Below are positions 32,557-34,621 of a DNA stretch of 34,621 nt, piece after piece. The DNA is from JBKECA01 sp047973435 (lineage in GTDB: Bacteria > Planctomycetota > Planctomycetia > Planctomycetales > Planctomycetaceae), in the NCBI GenBank assembly GCA_047973435.1, contig JBKECA010000064.1:1-34621 (forward strand). The letters are read 5' to 3'. The notes beneath the pieces are model-generated. The model did not search any database. It was not told where the DNA came from and worked only from the letters and a program-made list of their open reading frames with translations. Every line of letters begins with the position of its first letter. Position 1 is the first letter of the stretch. Both the position numbers and the translations under genes were made by a program.

Positions 32557-32779
32557 TAAATGACCGTGCACGAAATTTGGACAGTCAACGGGGACACGAA
32601 AAATCCGAATACGGAATCTCGAAATCCAAAGCGAGTCGGCATCGTGACTCGAAGCTCGTTCGGGTTGAGGAGATTCTCTCGCTGCGCAGGAGATGCGAGC
32701 GGAGCCAATTCGTAATTCGAGATTTCGTATTCGAAATTCGCGTCTGGCTGCGCGCCCAAAGATCGCGCACGGTCATTTA
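32557..32779 (-). mobile_element. E1 element, copy D: complete 223-bp MITE-like element
   Basis: This copy has both ends. The left 24 bases (32557-32580, starting TAAATGACCGTGC) and the reverse complement of the right 24 bases (32756-32779) agree at 21 of 24 positions. The outermost bases on both sides are TA, as expected for a TA target duplication of IS630/Tc1-mariner-type transposases, though TA may simply be part of the ends. It encodes no transposase; open frames inside (e.g. one reading 'NELRVTMPTRFGF' on the minus strand, also present in copy A) reflect repeat conservation. It sits in the 634-base gap between the Cys/His-rich gene and the adaptor gene. Confidence 0.75.
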
Positions 32780-33030
32780 AAGAGCGACCGAACAACAGCC
32801 GTCTGCATTGGAAGCCCGGCACGTTGGAAGGCAAAAGCGGAAGCTGGCCACGTTCTCAACGTTGTCGAAGCTGCCAGTTTCGGCGATTCGAGCAGGCAGT
32901 CAGTGTCGGCCGTGACTCCATCACTGAGACCGGTCGCCGCATGGTCTTCGCTGCGGCATCGACAGCGCAATGGGTAGAGGATCTGAAACGACTCGCATCA
33001 CCCCGCGCCCCCCTTCGGGAGAGGCAAATT
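32780..33030. other. Leader region of the RND adaptor gene
   Basis: 251 bases between the E1 element and the adaptor start. No gene is recognised; an open frame in phase with the adaptor runs through it, but the residues are not family-like and lack a ribosome site. The region ends with a strong Shine-Dalgarno, GGGAGAGG, six to seven bases before the ATG at 33031. Confidence 0.5.
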
Positions 33031-34527
33031 ATGAACCGGCCGAATCTCAACATCCCGTCGTCCGCCGTCCGCTGGATCGTCACGCTGACCATTCTGGCCG
33101 TAGCTGGGTTGACCTGGTCGCGCTGGTGGCCCCCCTTGCAACAGTGGGCGGCCACAGCGACAGGCCGAATGCGGCAAGCGCCGGCAATTTCTGTCCAGGA
33201 TCAATCCGGCGACGAGCATGACGGCCACGACCATGCAGCCCATGCCGCCACGGATTCCATCGAAGTTTCAGTGCAGGCGAGAAAGAACCTCGGGCTGACC
33301 GCTGAGTACCTGCGTCCGGTGACGCGGTCGACTTATCGGCGATCGATTCGCGTTCCCGCTGTCATTGTGGAACAGCCAGGGCGAACGCGAGTGCAGGTTT
33401 CGACGCCGATGACGGCGATCGTGACTCGCATCCATGTGACCAGTGGACAATCCGTTCAAGCCGGGCAACTGATGTTCAGCTTGCGGCTGACCCACGAAGA
33501 CCTGGTCAGCTCGCAAACAGAATTTCTCAAGACACTGGGCGAGCTGGACGTCGAACGGAAGGAGTTTGCGCGTCTGAGGGAAATTCCCGCGGGCACCATT
33601 CCCCAAAGCCAGCTGCTGCAGCGGCAATACCAGGTTGAGAAGCTGGAGTCACGACTGGCGGCGGATCGCGAAGCACTCAAGCTGCATGGCCTGAACGACG
33701 AGCAGGTGCGACGAATCGAGTCCGATCGAACCCTGCTGCGGACGCTGGAGATCTACGCCCCCAGGGAGGAGGCGGCCAGAGACTCGGAGTTTCGACTGAC
33801 GGTAATGCCATTTGAGACTGTCTCGCTGTGGGACGAGCCGGAAGATGGCGCAGCAGCGCCAGCACCAACAGAGCCTTCCGCGCGGACACTCGTGCTGGAG
33901 GAGTTGCGGGTGCATCAAGGACAGGCGGTCAATGCCGGCGAAGCCCTCGGTGTTCTCGCGGACTACAGCCGGCTGTATCTGGAGGGGCAGGCGTTTGAGC
34001 GCGACAGTCCGGCGATCATTGCCGCGCGGGAACAGGGCTGGCCGCTGACCGCTTATCTGGAAACCGCGGGCCGGGAGCAGGAAGTGGGTCCGCTGCAGAT
34101 TGCCTTCGTCGCCAACCAGATTGATCGCGAGGCCCGGACGCTGCACTTCTATATCGACTTTCCCAACTCCATTTTGCCGTCCCCCACCGGGAGCGATGCG
34201 AGTCGATTTGTCTCCTGGAAGTACCGTCCCGGACAGCGAATGGAGCTGGCCGTGCCGGTCGAGGAGTGGCAGGACCAACTGGTGCTCCCGGTAGCGGCGG
34301 TGGCTCGGGATGGCGCGGAGTCGTTTGTCTTCCTGCAGAGCGGCAAGAAGTTCGACCGCCGACCGGTGCATGTGAAGTACCGAGATCAGACGTCAGTGGT
34401 CGTGGCCAACGATGGCGCGATCTTTCCGGGCGATGTGATTGCCATGCGGGGAGCGTACCAACTGCAGATGGCACTTAAGAACCAGTCCGGTGGCGGGGTC
34501 GACCCCCACGCGGGGCACAATCACTGA
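33031..34527 (+). CDS. RND efflux periplasmic adaptor subunit (CusB/CzcB-like)
   Basis: A 498-residue membrane-fusion protein. An N-terminal signal anchor ('AVRWIVTLTILAVAGLTW', residues 12-29) is followed by a His/Asp-rich linker, 'GDEHDGHDHAAHAA' (60-73), and the barrel-sandwich half motif 'VSTPMTAIVTRIHVTSGQSV'. An alpha-helical hairpin (about residues 150-235, 'LVSSQTEFLKTLGELDVERK' onward) would contact the outer-membrane channel. The second lipoyl half ('LRVHQGQAVNAGEALGVLAD') and beta-barrel regions follow. The C-terminus is again His-rich, 'VDPHAGHNH'. In such systems the adaptor links an inner-membrane RND pump to an outer-membrane channel and may bind the metal. The two His clusters suggest a metal substrate. 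Start supported by GGGAGAGG. Confidence 0.9.
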   Translation: MNRPNLNIPSSAVRWIVTLTILAVAGLTWSRWWPPLQQWAATATGRMRQAPAISVQDQSGDEHDGHDHAAHAATDSIEVSVQARKNLGLTAEYLRPVTRSTYRRSIRVPAVIVEQPGRTRVQVSTPMTAIVTRIHVTSGQSVQAGQLMFSLRLTHEDLVSSQTEFLKTLGELDVERKEFARLREIPAGTIPQSQLLQRQYQVEKLESRLAADREALKLHGLNDEQVRRIESDRTLLRTLEIYAPREEAARDSEFRLTVMPFETVSLWDEPEDGAAAPAPTEPSARTLVLEELRVHQGQAVNAGEALGVLADYSRLYLEGQAFERDSPAIIAAREQGWPLTAYLETAGREQEVGPLQIAFVANQIDREARTLHFYIDFPNSILPSPTGSDASRFVSWKYRPGQRMELAVPVEEWQDQLVLPVAAVARDGAESFVFLQSGKKFDRRPVHVKYRDQTSVVVANDGAIFPGDVIAMRGAYQLQMALKNQSGGGVDPHAGHNH

Positions 34528-34576
34528 TCGCCAAGTCGTTCCGCATTCCAAGGCACGCCCAAACGCTGTCATCATC

Positions 34577-34621
34577 ATGCTCAACGCCATCATCCAATTC
34601 GCACTTCGCCAGCGGCTGCTG
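34577..34621 (+). CDS. Start of an RND heavy-metal efflux pump (CzcA/CusA-like), partial
   Basis: An open frame from the ATG at 34577 to the window edge encodes 15 residues, 'MLNAIIQFALRQRLL', a typical N-terminus of CzcA/CusA-type inner-membrane RND transporters just before the first transmembrane helix. It lies 49 bases downstream of the adaptor gene on the same strand, the expected order for a three-part metal-efflux operon. The rest lies outside the window. Confidence 0.7.
   Translation, partial: MLNAIIQFALRQRLL

Noticed and set aside
1..34621. Search for CRISPR arrays, tRNA and rRNA genes, and a defence or biosynthetic island.
   Set aside because: No regularly spaced direct repeats of CRISPR length, no tRNA cloverleaf or rRNA sequence was recognised by reading; the heptamer arrays are too short and unspaced to be CRISPR. 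A tRNA scan could not be run.

Overview
The window looks like chromosomal DNA of a planctomycete (Planctomycetota), probably a Planctomycetales relative. This is inferred from GC-rich sequence, a planctomycete-style short pilin-like protein with a conserved 'ECGF...ELVL' N-terminus, a ceramidase-like exported hydrolase, a PQQ-type beta-propeller protein, an M24 peptidase next to a TIM-barrel isomerase, and abundant dispersed intergenic repeats. No rRNA, tRNA or CRISPR array was recognised.

Layout. (1) 1-8968, accessory and housekeeping genes: the tail of an IS66-like transposase, a PmtA-like SAM methyltransferase (+), a large GH63-type glycosidase (-), a NagD-type HAD phosphatase (+), a pilin-like secreted protein (-) and a neutral ceramidase-like protein (+). 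(2) 8979-24276, minus strand: a complete 14-gene complex I operon in canonical order nuoA-B-C-D-E-F-G-H-I-J-K-L-M-N, encoding a proton-pumping NADH:quinone oxidoreductase with NADH module (E, F, G), connecting module (B, C, D, I) and membrane arm (A, H, J, K, L, M, N). (3) 24277-25308: a gene-poor stretch upstream of nuoA with a truncated IS5-type transposase. (4) 25309-29111, minus strand: membrane protein, PQQ beta-propeller, UbiA prenyltransferase and MobA-like nucleotidyltransferase, with a translationally coupled propeller/UbiA pair. (5) 29288-31464, plus strand: M24 peptidase and sugar-phosphate isomerase. (6) 31905-34621, plus strand: a Cys/His-rich exported protein, a CusB/CzcB-type periplasmic adaptor and the first codons of a CzcA/CusA-type RND pump, i.e. 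a metal-efflux locus that continues beyond the window.

The most unusual content is non-coding. Four repeat types recur in the gaps. E1 is a 223-bp element with 24-nt terminal inverted repeats (one complete copy and three partial copies). E2 is a 73-bp element in three copies, one of which supplies the last codons and stop of the methyltransferase gene. P is a 20-22-bp palindrome found in three nuo intercistronic gaps. The fourth type is arrays of tandem heptanucleotides that occupy four nuo gaps and the leader of the isomerase gene; two of these gaps hold arrays in inverted pairs that could fold into long hairpins in the nuo transcript. They resemble the heptameric STRR repeats described in cyanobacteria. 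All repeat assignments were made by eye.
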